Shown piece by piece: positions 1-10,250 of a stretch of DNA of 64,000 nt. The notes beneath the pieces were generated by a model. It saw nothing but the letters and a program-made list of their open reading frames with translations. It searched no databases and was not told the origin of the DNA. The position numbers and the translations under genes were made by a program. This stretch comes from Takakia lepidozioides (Eukaryota > Streptophyta > Takakiopsida > Takakiales > Takakiaceae): the NCBI GenBank assembly GCA_030704615.1, contig CM060731.1:54792221-54856220 (forward strand). The letters run 5' to 3'. Position 1 is the stretch's first letter. Each line of letters opens with the position of its first letter.

Positions 1-1261
1 ACAATTGCATATAATCACTGGCAGATATAATTGTTAGAAGTTAGAAATTCATGGCCTATGTTCAAGATGTCAAGCAAACATTTACACCCTGCAAAACTAG
101 GCAAAGGTGCCTAGATTGCATGCGGCGAGAAGCTTTCCAAGTGCATAGGCAAGAGAGGCCACTAGCATCTCCATGGGAACGGAGGAGGCCCCACAACCCT
201 CAATCCACTCCTCATCTAGCTCGTCAGATCATCCAGCATGGGGCCGGCATGGCCACATCTGTGCTGCCGCTGTGGGTCCACGAGCGAGGACCTTTATAAG
301 ACCCCCCAATTTTTGGCAGAAACTACCTTATTTGGACGTCTTTTTCCCTTTGTTTCACTCGCCAAGGGGATTTTTAGGCGGCCAAATGGCAAAAAATTGC
401 CAATAAAAAAAAGGCTGATTCCATTGTGACTTGTTGCCATCCACCTGGGACGAAATCATGGGATAAAACCTTTGGAGCCCACCCATTCTCTTCACTCAAG
501 CTTTATGGACTTGGAGTGCAATATAATTTTGAACAGACTTTACAACAGCAGGCTTGCCCTTGAAGTAGGCCATGTACAAACGGTAGCTTTGCCTCATCGG
601 TTTGATAGCAGTAAACTATGGATCCACAAGCAAAGTGTACGGTATCTCAAGTGACTTAGGAGGAACCATGTTGCTGCCGTAATAATCCGCTAGCTAAAGG
701 ATCCCTTTCACAATTCGGTTGTTTATTTCCACATGATGTGATGTACCCGTGTTAAGACTTTGGGAAACATGGAAACTGTACGGCGATTTCTGGGAGAATT
801 TGGTAAATCTACTCCCAGTAATGTAGGTGGTAATGACATTCAAGACAAGCTTATTTGTCCAAGCACTCTCTTTGTGCCTCCTTGCAAATGGTCGAAGTCG
901 AGTGATTTGGGATTGGGCTCAACAGGTGAGGTTAGTTCGTCAACAGTTGGACATGTTGCCTTACAAATCAGCACGACAGCCTATTGGAAGAACAACCTGA
1001 AAACATGCGGACTTTGATGACCAATATGGATTTGGACCATTGGTATATCTATAACATACGGGGTAGATTGAATGTTGTGAGGTGACATGCATCAAACTGT
1101 GGGGGAGTGACTTTTGTGGTTTTCTTGATGCAGGAATCGTAAGAATCAAGTTGGAGAGACGTCGTTTGGTAGCTCAGGAATAATGGATGGCTGTTGGTTG
1201 ACGCATCTTCAGAATACTACAGAAGGTTTGATAGTTGGTGGTGATGAGAGATGCAACATGC
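1..1261. other. Gene-free stretch
   Basis: I see no supportable gene here. Short open frames exist on both strands (for example 760-1017 on the plus strand), but none shows a recognisable domain or splice pattern. No tRNA, inverted repeat or long tandem repeat is visible. It probably flanks the transposon that begins to the right. Confidence 0.5.
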
Positions 1262-1510
1262 CTGGGGGGTTGCTATTCCATGAGCTCATGAGCGGTGAGC
1301 TCATGAGCTCATGAGCGGGCATGGCTAACCCATGAGCCGCAAAGTAACACACTTCGAATTTCGGCAGATTTTTTTCGGGCCAAAAACTATAAAATAATCA
1401 AAAATCGAAGATTTCCGCGCTCATGCTGGAAGCACTCCGCTCATGAGTACCAGTGTACGCTCATGACTTGGAGCCCAGGCTCATGGACCGCCAGGCCAGG
1501 TCATAGAATA
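1262..1510. repeat. GCTCATGAGC palindrome cluster
   Basis: The 10-bp palindrome GCTCATGAGC and its half sites (GCTCATG, CATGAGC) recur many times in about 250 bp, densest at 1279-1320 and again at 1419-1505. It lies just outside the 62-bp array that precedes the plus-strand transposon gene. By inference it may be the outer, subterminal part of the left end of the MULE-like element. No matching cluster is seen to the right, where that end is replaced by gypsy sequence. Confidence 0.5.
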
Positions 1511-1559
1511 ACTGAATTCTGGGCAATAACGACACCGAAATTATCCCAGAGGCAGAGAC

Positions 1560-2010
1560 GCAAGCAGAATTAGGATCCGGGTTTGCAGACTCCGAAAACG
1601 CAATGGCGACCTATAACCGTGGATAGTACTATTGCAGAAGTGCAGGATGGTTGGGTATAACGACGCCGTAATTGGGCACAGGAAAAGAAATAGCGGGCTG
1701 AAGGCTCGGGAGTGAAGCCAACAACGGTGAAAGTAATTGGGCTCTGCCAACCAAATACCCGGCTGCATCCTCCGGAGTGCAGGTGATAACGGCGCCGAAA
1801 TGGGTCCCGGAAACCAAATACTCGGCTGAAGCCACCGGAGTGCAGCCGATAACGGCGCCGAAATTGGGTCCGGAAACCAAATACCCGGCTGAAGGCTGGG
1901 GATTGCAACCAATAACGGCGCCGAAATTGACCTGCGGAAACAAAATTCTCGGCTGAAGCTTCCGCACTTCATGTAATAACGGCGCCGAAATTGGGCGTCG
2001 GAGAGCAAAT
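1560..2010 (+). repeat. ~62-bp tandem array, left, upstream of plus-strand gene
   Basis: About seven imperfect units with a period of 61-63 bp. The best conserved cores, ATAACGGCGCCGAAATTGGG or close variants, lie near 1785, 1847, 1910 and 1973; more decayed ones lie near 1597, 1660 and 1723. The spacer contains CGGAAACCAAATAC and CGGCTGAAG blocks. The array ends about 100 bp before the ATG at 2114. Its core GGCGCCGAAATT is shared with the right array, although the spacers differ. Confidence 0.8.
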
Positions 2011-2113
2011 ACCCGCCTTACGGTGAGGGAGGCCTTGCTCTCATTTTGCTCTTCACTCTTCTCTGTTGTGCCCATCTCCTCCCTGCTTTGAGTTCGTGCT
2101 GTGTCGTGAGGCC

Positions 2114-2665
2114 ATGTCGTGCCCGAATCACATCTATCGACGCCAGACGGGAGTCATTTTCCCGAAAGCAGACGACATCATTGTCTTCCTGGATGTTTAC
2201 AGGGACGATCCTCGACTTGTCCAGCTGAGAGCAATGGAGTTTCTTCCAGGATTGCACGATTCTCCTGGACCCCGGCTGGGGAGCAGGTGGTTCCTACGCA
2301 TCATGGACCTGGACTTTCCGCATGTGTGGGAGCCGAACAGATCACGCACAGCGTTGCTGTATCGCTGGAATTGTTGCGAGTGGACGTATGATGAGTGCAT
2401 AGGTGAAAACTTTACGCGTGGACGGACTGGCTCGGAAAGTGGGGACATTCTCTTCAGTTATGAGGATGAGGAGGAGGGGAACACAGGGCCCACTGTGAAA
2501 ATGTCCTTCTACCAAGGGGGCGCTATCGATAAACACGACATCCTCGTTAGTTTCAACCGGGCGACAGAAACCACTGACATTTTGTTCAAATATAGGCACC
2601 CGGTCACTGAGGAGGTCCTTGAGAGGCCAGTTCGAGTTCTTTCTTCTTGGGCGAGGGGACCATAG
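2114..2665 (+). CDS. Unknown 183-aa protein carried by the MULE-like element
   Basis: An open frame of 183 codons from the ATG at 2114 to the stop at 2663-2665. I do not recognise the family. The product is rich in aromatic and acidic residues, with tryptophans spread throughout (for example WFLRIMDLDF, WNCCEWTYDE) and an acidic run DEEEG. No signal peptide or membrane segment is evident. The same frame is open upstream without an ATG, so 2114 is the first possible start. It sits between the left 62-bp array and the 3' end of the transposase gene and is transcribed toward it, which suggests an accessory gene of the transposon. It could instead be a captured host exon or a chance open frame, but its length and position argue for a real gene. 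Confidence 0.5.
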   Translation: MSCPNHIYRRQTGVIFPKADDIIVFLDVYRDDPRLVQLRAMEFLPGLHDSPGPRLGSRWFLRIMDLDFPHVWEPNRSRTALLYRWNCCEWTYDECIGENFTRGRTGSESGDILFSYEDEEEGNTGPTVKMSFYQGGAIDKHDILVSFNRATETTDILFKYRHPVTEEVLERPVRVLSSWARGP

Positions 2666-3121
2666 GTCTTGCATGCTAGAGTAGACATGTTTCAACTTGC
2701 TGACACTCATGGCACATACATTTTCATTCAGAAATCAAGCAACTTCCCTGTGCCATATGGGGAATATACATGCTTCGATAATCTTCTGTTAATGTTATTT
2801 GCAATTCACTGCCAGTATGCTAGGACGTGTCTTTTGTCGTATGGATTGCTGTTTGCACAAGGTGCAGTATGCAAATGCTGGAATGTGCAGTAGGACCCTT
2901 CCCACTGGGACACGGAACTAGCAATCTTGTAAAGGCATCACATTTGCAGAACAGTAACAATGTATTTGTAGCAAATTGGAGTCTTCTCATAAAGGTGGAC
3001 GAAATTCACATGTAGCCATGGCGATGCGGCACCACCAAGTGTATAATTCCTCACAAAAAAATAGGGTGCAAGAAGATGAATGTAATATAATTGCCACTTT
3101 CTTCTTCCCGAATGTGGAATG
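2666..3121. other. Intergenic spacer between convergent transposon genes
   Basis: About 450 bp separate the stops of the two convergent genes. Nothing else is recognisable here. It presumably holds both 3' untranslated regions. Confidence 0.5.
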
Positions 3122-6100
3122 TCAAGCAGTCCGACCAGTATCCTGCCGTAGGGCCTTGTGCAGCTCGTTGAAACTCAGTGTTGGAGCATGGATGAAGACG
3201 TCCACTGCGGATATGCAACTCATGCGCTTCATAAAAATGTAATAAAGGTGTTTGCAGGGGACGTATGCTGCATTCTTCGATTCCATAACAAGGAAGTCCT
3301 CACAGTTGCAAGCTGGGTACTGTGAAACCGTGATTGCATACACGACACTGCGCGCAGCAGACCCGGCTGTTGACAACTGAAATATGCGCCCCATCCCGGG
3401 GTGAGGAACATCCCTGCAACCTTGCACTATGCAGGGCATTGCAAGAGCGTTGGCCATCCTGGTGTCGTTCGCCTTTGTTGGTGGCCGCCGTCTTTTTAGT
3501 TTACCCCACCGATGGGTGGGCCAAGCTGCGGGGTCACCCACCGGTATGCGGGGCGAAGAGCTTCTCATGGGAGGAGGATGACGATTGGGAATTGGATTTC
3601 GTGGAACGTCTGTCCTCTCCACCAGTCGAAACCCTGCACTTCCTAGAGCGTCTGCCTCCTCCAGGGTAAGATCTGTACCACTTGCCACAGGCCAGACTGC
3701 CGGTGGTTCAGGCATGCCTTGTACACCATACTTGGGCTTGCCGAACACACACGACATGATGTCGTGCCTGCAGAACCAAAACTCCTTCAGTGTGGCCTCC
3801 ACAAACTTTGCGCACACAAATCTCCCTGTGAAGCAAGGGGCAGGCACACCGCCCTGCGGGCTCCTCCGAATCATCTCATTGCATCTCTGGTTGGTGTCGA
3901 CACGAACAGCACAACATTTGCCACGAAATGTCGGACGGGTCCATGCAATTCTCCACTGCGAGGCCGACACATCTTGCTCCACGATTGGAATGTTGTATTG
4001 GGTAACGAAAACAGGAGCAACATGCCCATCCTCGGCATGTTGTCCCGAGTCTGGCAGCGATTCCATGGATGCTGCAGGAGAGGGGGTACGAGTCCTACTT
4101 CGTGGAGGCGTGGGACGCAACATCGTTGCGCCCCGAGGTTGAGTGCGGATGTTCATATCTGATCTCCATGAATCCCCATCCCCTCCGGGCATGTCCTCAA
4201 TTCTTCTCTTCACCGGCCGGCTGCGGACATCGCCCTCCAGGCAGTTCCCCCGACTGTGTAACGGCGTTGACCTTATAGTTTCCCGCCATGCAGCAGTCCA
4301 TTTTTTGGGATCGGTCGAACGATGCGCCGCCCTCATCAGCATCTCCTGCCTGTCTGGTCCAATACCCCATTGCTTTCCTCCCAGAAACTGGTAGTAATGA
4401 GATTGTTGCATGATGGCCCTCATAATATCTTCTGTTGTTGCTGTCAACATGTCAACGAGATGTGCTGCAGAGGAAGCACGCCAGGAAGAGTGCACCGATT
4501 CCGCCATGTTCGTCGTCGGCATATCCGTGTCATCCTCCAAGCTCATGTCCTGTTGAAGGAAATTAGATATGTCACTGATTGTGGAGAATGTCCAAGCACA
4601 AAACAGAACAATTGTCAAGTACAGAAATGTGTTACCTGTCTCATGTAGTCTCCAAACTGGCGGAATCTATAATGCCACCACGCAAGCCACGTTTGCAGTT
4701 CTGGCTGATCTTTCACATCCACTGCCCCTGAAGACACCCACCAGGCGCGTATGGTTGCAAACTCGGTCTCCGCCTCGTCGATGGAATTCGCATTTTTCCA
4801 CGCTAGGCACATACTGATATGATCCTGCCGGTGGCGTGACGCCACGAACCTTTTCGTGTTTTGCATCAAACTCTGCATGAAGTGGAACCCGCAAGATCTC
4901 TCCTTTCCTTCCATTGGAGTCTTTGGGTTGTCCCCATATACCCTCCTAACTACAGCCCAGTTTGCCTGGGCATTGTCAGCCATGAAGCCCCTAAAATCGG
5001 GAGGGGGCAACTTGGCTCTCGCCATTTGCTCATTAATTCCGCGCCACATATGCAACTCCGAATCTGTGTCTTCTCCCTTCATTTCGCAGATAGCAATGGT
5101 CATCAACTTTCTGCAATGTGGGTCGTATACATGTGCCCCCATTGTCACCCAATCGTGGTTGGTAATTCGTCGGATGTGGTCAAACATGACCCAACAATTT
5201 GAGAGGTCTCCACTGGTCATCCGCTTCACCAAATCGACGCCGCTCCCCGGTCCGCATGTTGACATCTTAAATATGAAGCACCTGTCCGTCTCCGAGCCTT
5301 GACCAGGAAAGAAGCTGCCTTGAATGAAGTCGTAGCCGCATGTGCGCTTCACTTCCAAGATGGAGTGCATGTCTGATCCTCTTCCGATTCGTTTCTTGCA
5401 GCTGACAATGTGGTTCCTGACATTGGGGCTGCACACATGGGAGACAGCTTCCAGCAGGTCCTTCATGTCCCCCTCGCCCAGCTTCTCTCTTGTGCTTCCG
5501 TCCTCCGACATTATTCTGCCAATTGCAATCCTATGTGCCGATGCGAGCTATATCTGCTTTGGTTTTGCACCCGGCCTCAACCTCACCTCCTCCTTGATAA
5601 TATCCTGGGCTTGTTGAAAAGCGACTCTGCAATTGCCTCTGGCGAGGGGGTGCTCATGCTTTCCGATGTGAATGCATACTCTGGTGCACGCTGGGCCGAC
5701 GGTCCCGACGTAGTACTGCTTGGCGTTGCACACTGCCATGCACGTAGGGGCTGCGTTGCAATGGGCACACTTGAACGTCCCTGCAGGAACTCTATCTTGA
5801 GGCCAAAATGGGGTCGACGAATTGCCAATCCAGTCAGTCTCATTCCTGGTGCCTTTGCTAGTGTAATAGTAACATGTGCTCGAGAAACATTTAAGATGCC
5901 CAGCACACAATACATATCTCACTCGAACTCCATCACCCAGGTTGGACGATGAAGTTTTGGTGACACTTCATTCCTGCGAGCATGCCGTCTGGGCCTGCGC
6001 CTGCCGGCACTGGAGGGAACTCGTAGATAGCATTCCCATCCACAACATCAGGCAAAGTTTCCACAGAATGGATTGGAGTTTTGTCGTAATCAAGCCTAAG

Positions 6101-6694
6101 AAGGTCACTGGAGCGGGAACCCGTTGTCTTCATCCTCCGCAATATGTCGATTACTGAGCGGACGGAAGTTGAGTCGGACGGTGTATGCTGAACACTCCTA
6201 GTGACGGACGACTTCGAAACATACGATGGAAGGACCATACAGTCTTCATCGTCACTGGATAAGTCCTGGACGACTGTTTCCCTGTTTTCCTGGATTTCCC
6301 TTTTCACATGTTTGGGCTTCTCTGCTTGTGAAGAGGTGCCCACATCCTTCACATCTTGCACGCCAGACCCTCTTGTGGAAGGAGGATCAACCAAGTTCCA
6401 GCGTGGGAACTCTTTAGGCACGATTTCACCAATGGCACTGTACCGGATGGATTCAGAAGCTGGGAGCCGCCACTCTTTGCCTTTTCCGAAATCTGCATGC
6501 AGAATGACGGCACTTTCCACAAAATTTCCATAAGCATCCTTCGTCTCCTCTTCCAAAAACACCGTTCCAGGGCGGAGCCCGAACTTCACACACAAGTACT
6601 GCTCAGTGACAATCGCAAACCCTTGGTCGCAGGGTATTTTAGCTTTCAGAGAATCAGGATGGAAGTACACGTTGACCCAAACACGAGAGTCCAT
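3122..6694 (-). pseudogene. MULE-type transposase (broken)
   Basis: The gene starts at the ATG at 6694 (first residues MDSRVWVNVYF) and runs to the stop near 3122. Domains in order: an N-terminal region of about 250 residues ending in a Ser/Asp-rich linker; a zinc-binding segment (about 5922-5620) with several C-x2-C pairs and an HIGKHEHP motif, like the FLYWCH/WRKY-GCM1 fingers of MULE transposases; a DDE-type core (5511-4636) with the motifs MADNAQANWAVV and CGFHFMQSL; and, after an intron, a variable Arg/Pro-rich region followed by a SWIM-like finger (CNC then CKH, about 3240-3290). Two lesions are visible: a one-base frameshift near 5930 and an in-frame TAG near 5548. Transposases of this class cut and rejoin element ends in the nucleus. 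The frames on either side of the lesions agree well, so decay is recent or the lesions are sequence errors. Confidence 0.7.
4550..4635 (-). other. Spliceosomal intron of the transposase gene
   Basis: On the minus strand the exon ends ...ATGAGACAG and is followed by GTAACA; 86 bases later a pyrimidine-containing tract ends in CAACAG before GACATGAGC. Splicing joins the 4615-5511 frame to the 3122-4618 frame in phase 0 and places the DDE and SWIM parts in one protein. Confidence 0.75.
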
Positions 6695-6939
6695 TTTGAA
6701 GACGGGACCTCTCGGTACGCTCCGCAGCGAAGTCCTGCAATGAGAAGAGTGTGTCCTACCTAATAACACAAATGATTTTCTGGAGGATTCCGTATCCAAC
6801 ATGATGGGTGATCAGTGCACGTAAAGATGAAGGTGTGTAACGTACGTTAAAAAAACGGACGAAAACAGCAAGTTCACATCGGATATTTGGTGCCTGAATT
6901 GTAATGTACAACCACTTGGGGTACAATAAATCAGGCCTT

Positions 6940-7566
6940 CCCATGAATTTCGGCACCGAAATCTGGATGAACATCTCTGTCATGTAACAGCTTTGGAAGC
7001 CAAGGGATGAATTCTGGCAACAGAAATCGTAATTTGTTTACCTCATTAAACTGACCAAGCACCCAACGGATGGATTTCGGTGCCGAAATTCGGATGAACT
7101 TCTTCTTCATTAAATTGTATCTGCACATATGGGTTGAATTTAGATGCCAAAATACGGATGAATGTGTTCCTGATTACAGTCGTGATTCACCACGTGTCCG
7201 GATATCGGTGCCGACTTCCGAATGACAGTAATCCTGATTCGGCATAATGGATGTATTTCGGCGCCGAAATTCATTCTTCATCTCCTTTTCCGACCCTAAT
7301 TCTGCTGCCCTGCGGATGGATTTCGGTGCCAGAATTCATCGGAAGTCCTTTCTGTTTTTATTTTTCTTTGCGACAGATGAACTTTGGCGCCGAATCTCAT
7401 CCAAGTACTCCCTTTTAATTTTCCTTTTTCTTCGAGAGCAATGAATTTCGGCGCCGAAATTCAACCAAAATCCTCCCGATTTTTTTTTTCCTTCGCGAGC
7501 ATTGAATTTCGGCGCCGAAATTCATTCCAAGTCCAGGAGATATTTTTTATTTTCCTTCGCGAGCAA
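6940..7566 (-). repeat. ~62-bp tandem array, right, upstream of transposase
   Basis: About ten units with a period of 60-63 bp. Cores start near 6951, 7009 (decayed), 7074, 7136 (decayed), 7197, 7256, 7317, 7379, 7442 and 7503, plus a cut core at 7566. The best units carry GAATTTCGGCGCCGAAATTC, a perfect 20-bp palindrome. The newest-looking units at the right share a pyrimidine-rich spacer with a TTCGCGAGCAATG block. The array lies about 250 bp upstream of the transposase ATG. The last unit stops inside its core, where gypsy sequence begins. Confidence 0.85.
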
Positions 7567-9447
7567 TGAATTCCCTGCCTACCGAGACGGTACAGGCAGC
7601 GAGTAGGGGCGAACAGGTGAGGACCACGAGGTGCAGGCCGCATCCATGGCACACGTGGGAGGTGCTCAAGGTTCAAAAAGAGTTGGCAGCCAAGGCGGCC
7701 GTGATGGATGAGGTTGGGGATTTTTCTCGGGTTGAGGAGGTCCTCAAGGATGGGATGATGGGGCAGACAGAGGAGGCAGTGGTCACTGCTCAAGAGGTTG
7801 CAGCATAGCAACCACGGGACGCGTCTTCTACCTCTAAGCCTGCTGGACTCAAGGTTGCAGTCACGGAGGACAACTGAGAGTCTGATGTTGGACCTATAGT
7901 CACCGGAGGAGAAAGACGACGTATACGTCGGTTCTTGAGGGCTTACAGAAACTACTTTGCCTTCAGTTTGAAGGACTTATGAGCACTAAAGGGTCAAGAG
8001 ATTCGCATTGAATTGGCTACTGACACGCCAATCTTTCAGAGACCCTATAGATACAGTGACATGGAGAGGTCCTATTCAGATGAGAACTCAGGATCTTTGG
8101 GAGGCTGGTTTGGTGGAGCTATCTGGGGGAGAGTATGCTTCAGCCACAGTGATGCTAGCCAAGAAGGATGTCTATGGCAATTGGACGGAGAGACGTATGT
8201 GCGGTGATTACCGGCCTGTAAATCGTAAGACCAAGTCCGATAGGTATGCCATGCCGACACCAGAGGAGATCTTTGATGCCATTGGGCATGCCAAGGTCTT
8301 TAGCACTTTGGATTTACGATCCGGATATCACCAGTTGCCGATCAAGGAGGCGGATAAGCAGAAGACAACATTATGGGGGATCAATGAGCACGGGAAGGAT
8401 TGCCTATACCAGTGGCGGTTCTTATCATTTGGGCTTAAGAACGCTCCGGCAAAGTTTCAGAGAGTCATGGACAGGATTCTAGCAGGGGTGGAGTTTGCTC
8501 GGTGCTACATAGATGACATCATCATCTTTAGTGCTACGGTGGAGGAGCATGAGAGACACCTTCAGGTGATATTTGAGCGCTTGAGGGCGCACGGATTGAA
8601 GTTACATCTGGGGAAGTGCAGTTTTTCCACAACCAAATTGAGTATCTGGGTCACATGATATATCCTGGAGGATTGGGGGTACAGCAGACTAAGGTAGAGT
8701 CCATTGCACAGATTCCACGCACCATGGATGTGAGCCGAGTTCGAGCTTTCATGGGGTTAGCAAACTATTACAGACGGTTTGTTAAGGGATTTAGTGCCAT
8801 TGCAAAGGCTCTAACCAAACTGACCAAGGTGGACCAGGAGTGGCAATGGGAAGATGAGCAAGAACAAGCTTTTCAAGAGCTCAAAGTGAGGTTGATCTCG
8901 GCGCCCATCTTGAGACGACCTATCAGGGGGCGTCCTTTTCAGCTGCATACAGATTGGAGCATGTTGGGGCTTGGAGCGGTGCTCACACAGGTGGATGATG
9001 AGGGAAGAGAGGTCGTAGTGGCTTATGCTAGCCACTCGAACAACGCTGCAGAGTCTAAGTATAGCTCATATGAGGGAGAGTGCTTAGCTGCAGTGTGGGC
9101 CGTGGCACACTTCAGGTGCTATCTATACGGCAATCTCTTCACCCTTGTCATGGATCACCAACCACTCAAGTGGTTGATGAAGTCAGACAAATTTACGGGG
9201 AAACTTGCACGGTGGGCATCATCCTTCAAGAGTATGACTTTCAGGTTGTGCATCGATCGGGTTTGGTCAATCGGGATGCAGATGGGTTGAATCGCAATCC
9301 ATGCAAGAGCCAGCAGGATGATACTGGAGCTCGGTGGCATGGTGAGACGGACGAGGAGATGGTGCCCGGATGGCATGCATCTGCATTTCTGTGTATCTTG
9401 GCAGCGGAAGGCCAGGTTGGACCTACAACAGGGATGACTGTAGACTG
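7566..9447 (+). pseudogene. Gypsy pol: linker, reverse transcriptase, RNase H (broken)
   Basis: The linker at 7566-7808 ends in a stop. The RT follows (about 7990-8660), with [12 protein letters not shown], the fingers/palm motif FGLKNAP and the catalytic YIDDIIIFS at about 8506. After a frameshift near 8640 the frame continues through the connection region (GLANYYRRFVKGFSAIAKAL) to RNase H (about 8930-9220), with LHTDWSMLGLGAVL, a YSSYEGECLA block and DHQPLKWL. Another frameshift near 9235 leads into the HRSGLVNRDADGL segment typical of gypsy elements. The stop at 9446-9448 ends the block. The product would copy element RNA into DNA, but these lesions rule out a full-length protein. Confidence 0.85.
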
Positions 9448-9448
9448 A

Positions 9449-10250
9449 GTGTTTAAGGACCCTGAGGCCAGCAATGAGCAAGGTGGCGCCAAAGATATAC
9501 ATGAGGATTCAGCTGTGTTGGACTACCTCCGCACTGGAGACACAGCAGCCACTGTGACTGCTAAGAAGAGGGATCGGATCCTACAACGAGCCAAGAGGTT
9601 CAAGTGGGAGGGGACACACCTGCTCCGAGTGTGGGAGGATGGTCGAGTGAGGATTGTGCATCACCCAACACAGCGGGCACGGTTAGTGCGGCATGCCCAT
9701 GAGGAGTTGGGGCATTTTGGGTTGCGACGCACTCATAGTCTACTGCAGGGGCAGTATTGGTGGCGTGGTATGCACACAGAGGTGCAACAATTTGTGGCTA
9801 GGTGCATGGTGTGTGACAGGTGCGTGCTTCATTCAACGCCTCTACTCCACAATTGTACCCTCTTCCGATCATGGGATTGGGCTACGGGTGGAGTCTTGAC
9901 TTCGCAGGGCCGTTGCCACTGACCATGCGCCACAACAAGTATGTGTTGGTGATGGTGGAGCACTTCTCCAAGTTGATCGAGTTGGTTCCATTGCCTGATA
10001 AGGCTAGTGAGGGAGCTGCGTATGCATTCTTGGATTGTGTACTTAGCCGATTCGGTGCTCCAGTTGAGGTACTCACGGACCAAGGGAGAGAGTTCTTGGG
10101 AGAGTTTCAGGCGTTGTGTGACAAGGCCTTGGTAGACCACCGCACCAATCTCCGGATCATCCTGAGGCCGATGGCTTGGCAGAGAGGGTTGTTCAGACAG
10201 TGAAGAGGGGTTTGCGCAAGTATGGCTTGCAGAAGGGACACCTTGGAGAT
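9449..10250 (+). pseudogene. Gypsy integrase (truncated)
   Basis: The N-terminal HHCC finger is clear (HAHEELGHFG with H-x3-7-H spacing, then CMVCDRC). A frameshift near 9830 is followed by the catalytic-core start (SLDFAGPLPL) and VLTDQGREFLG, which carry the first two catalytic Asp residues. The third acidic region and the whole C-terminus are scrambled or absent, because the sequence runs into 180-bp satellite units at about 10252. The intact arrangement can be seen in copy 2 at 58220-59100. Confidence 0.8.

Larger units (their letters stand above)
1262..7566. mobile_element. MULE-like DNA transposon, two convergent genes, right end lost
   Basis: A unit made of a left palindrome cluster, a left 62-bp array (1560-2010), a plus-strand gene (2114-2665), a minus-strand transposase (6694-3122) and a right 62-bp array (about 6940-7566). 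The MULE assignment rests on the transposase: an N-terminal zinc-binding segment with an H-x-H, a DDE-fold-like segment with a C-x2-H motif, and a C-terminal SWIM-type C-x-C...C-x-H finger. Terminal inverted repeats and the target duplication could not be found. The right end runs straight into a gypsy fragment at 7566, so that terminus is missing. The limits given are approximate. Confidence 0.55.

Noticed and set aside
1541-2075. Repetitive minus-strand frames of 112-155 codons as a repeat protein
   Set aside because: They are translations of the 62-bp tandem array; 62 is not a multiple of three, so the reading shifts between units, and the DNA palindrome explains the pattern.
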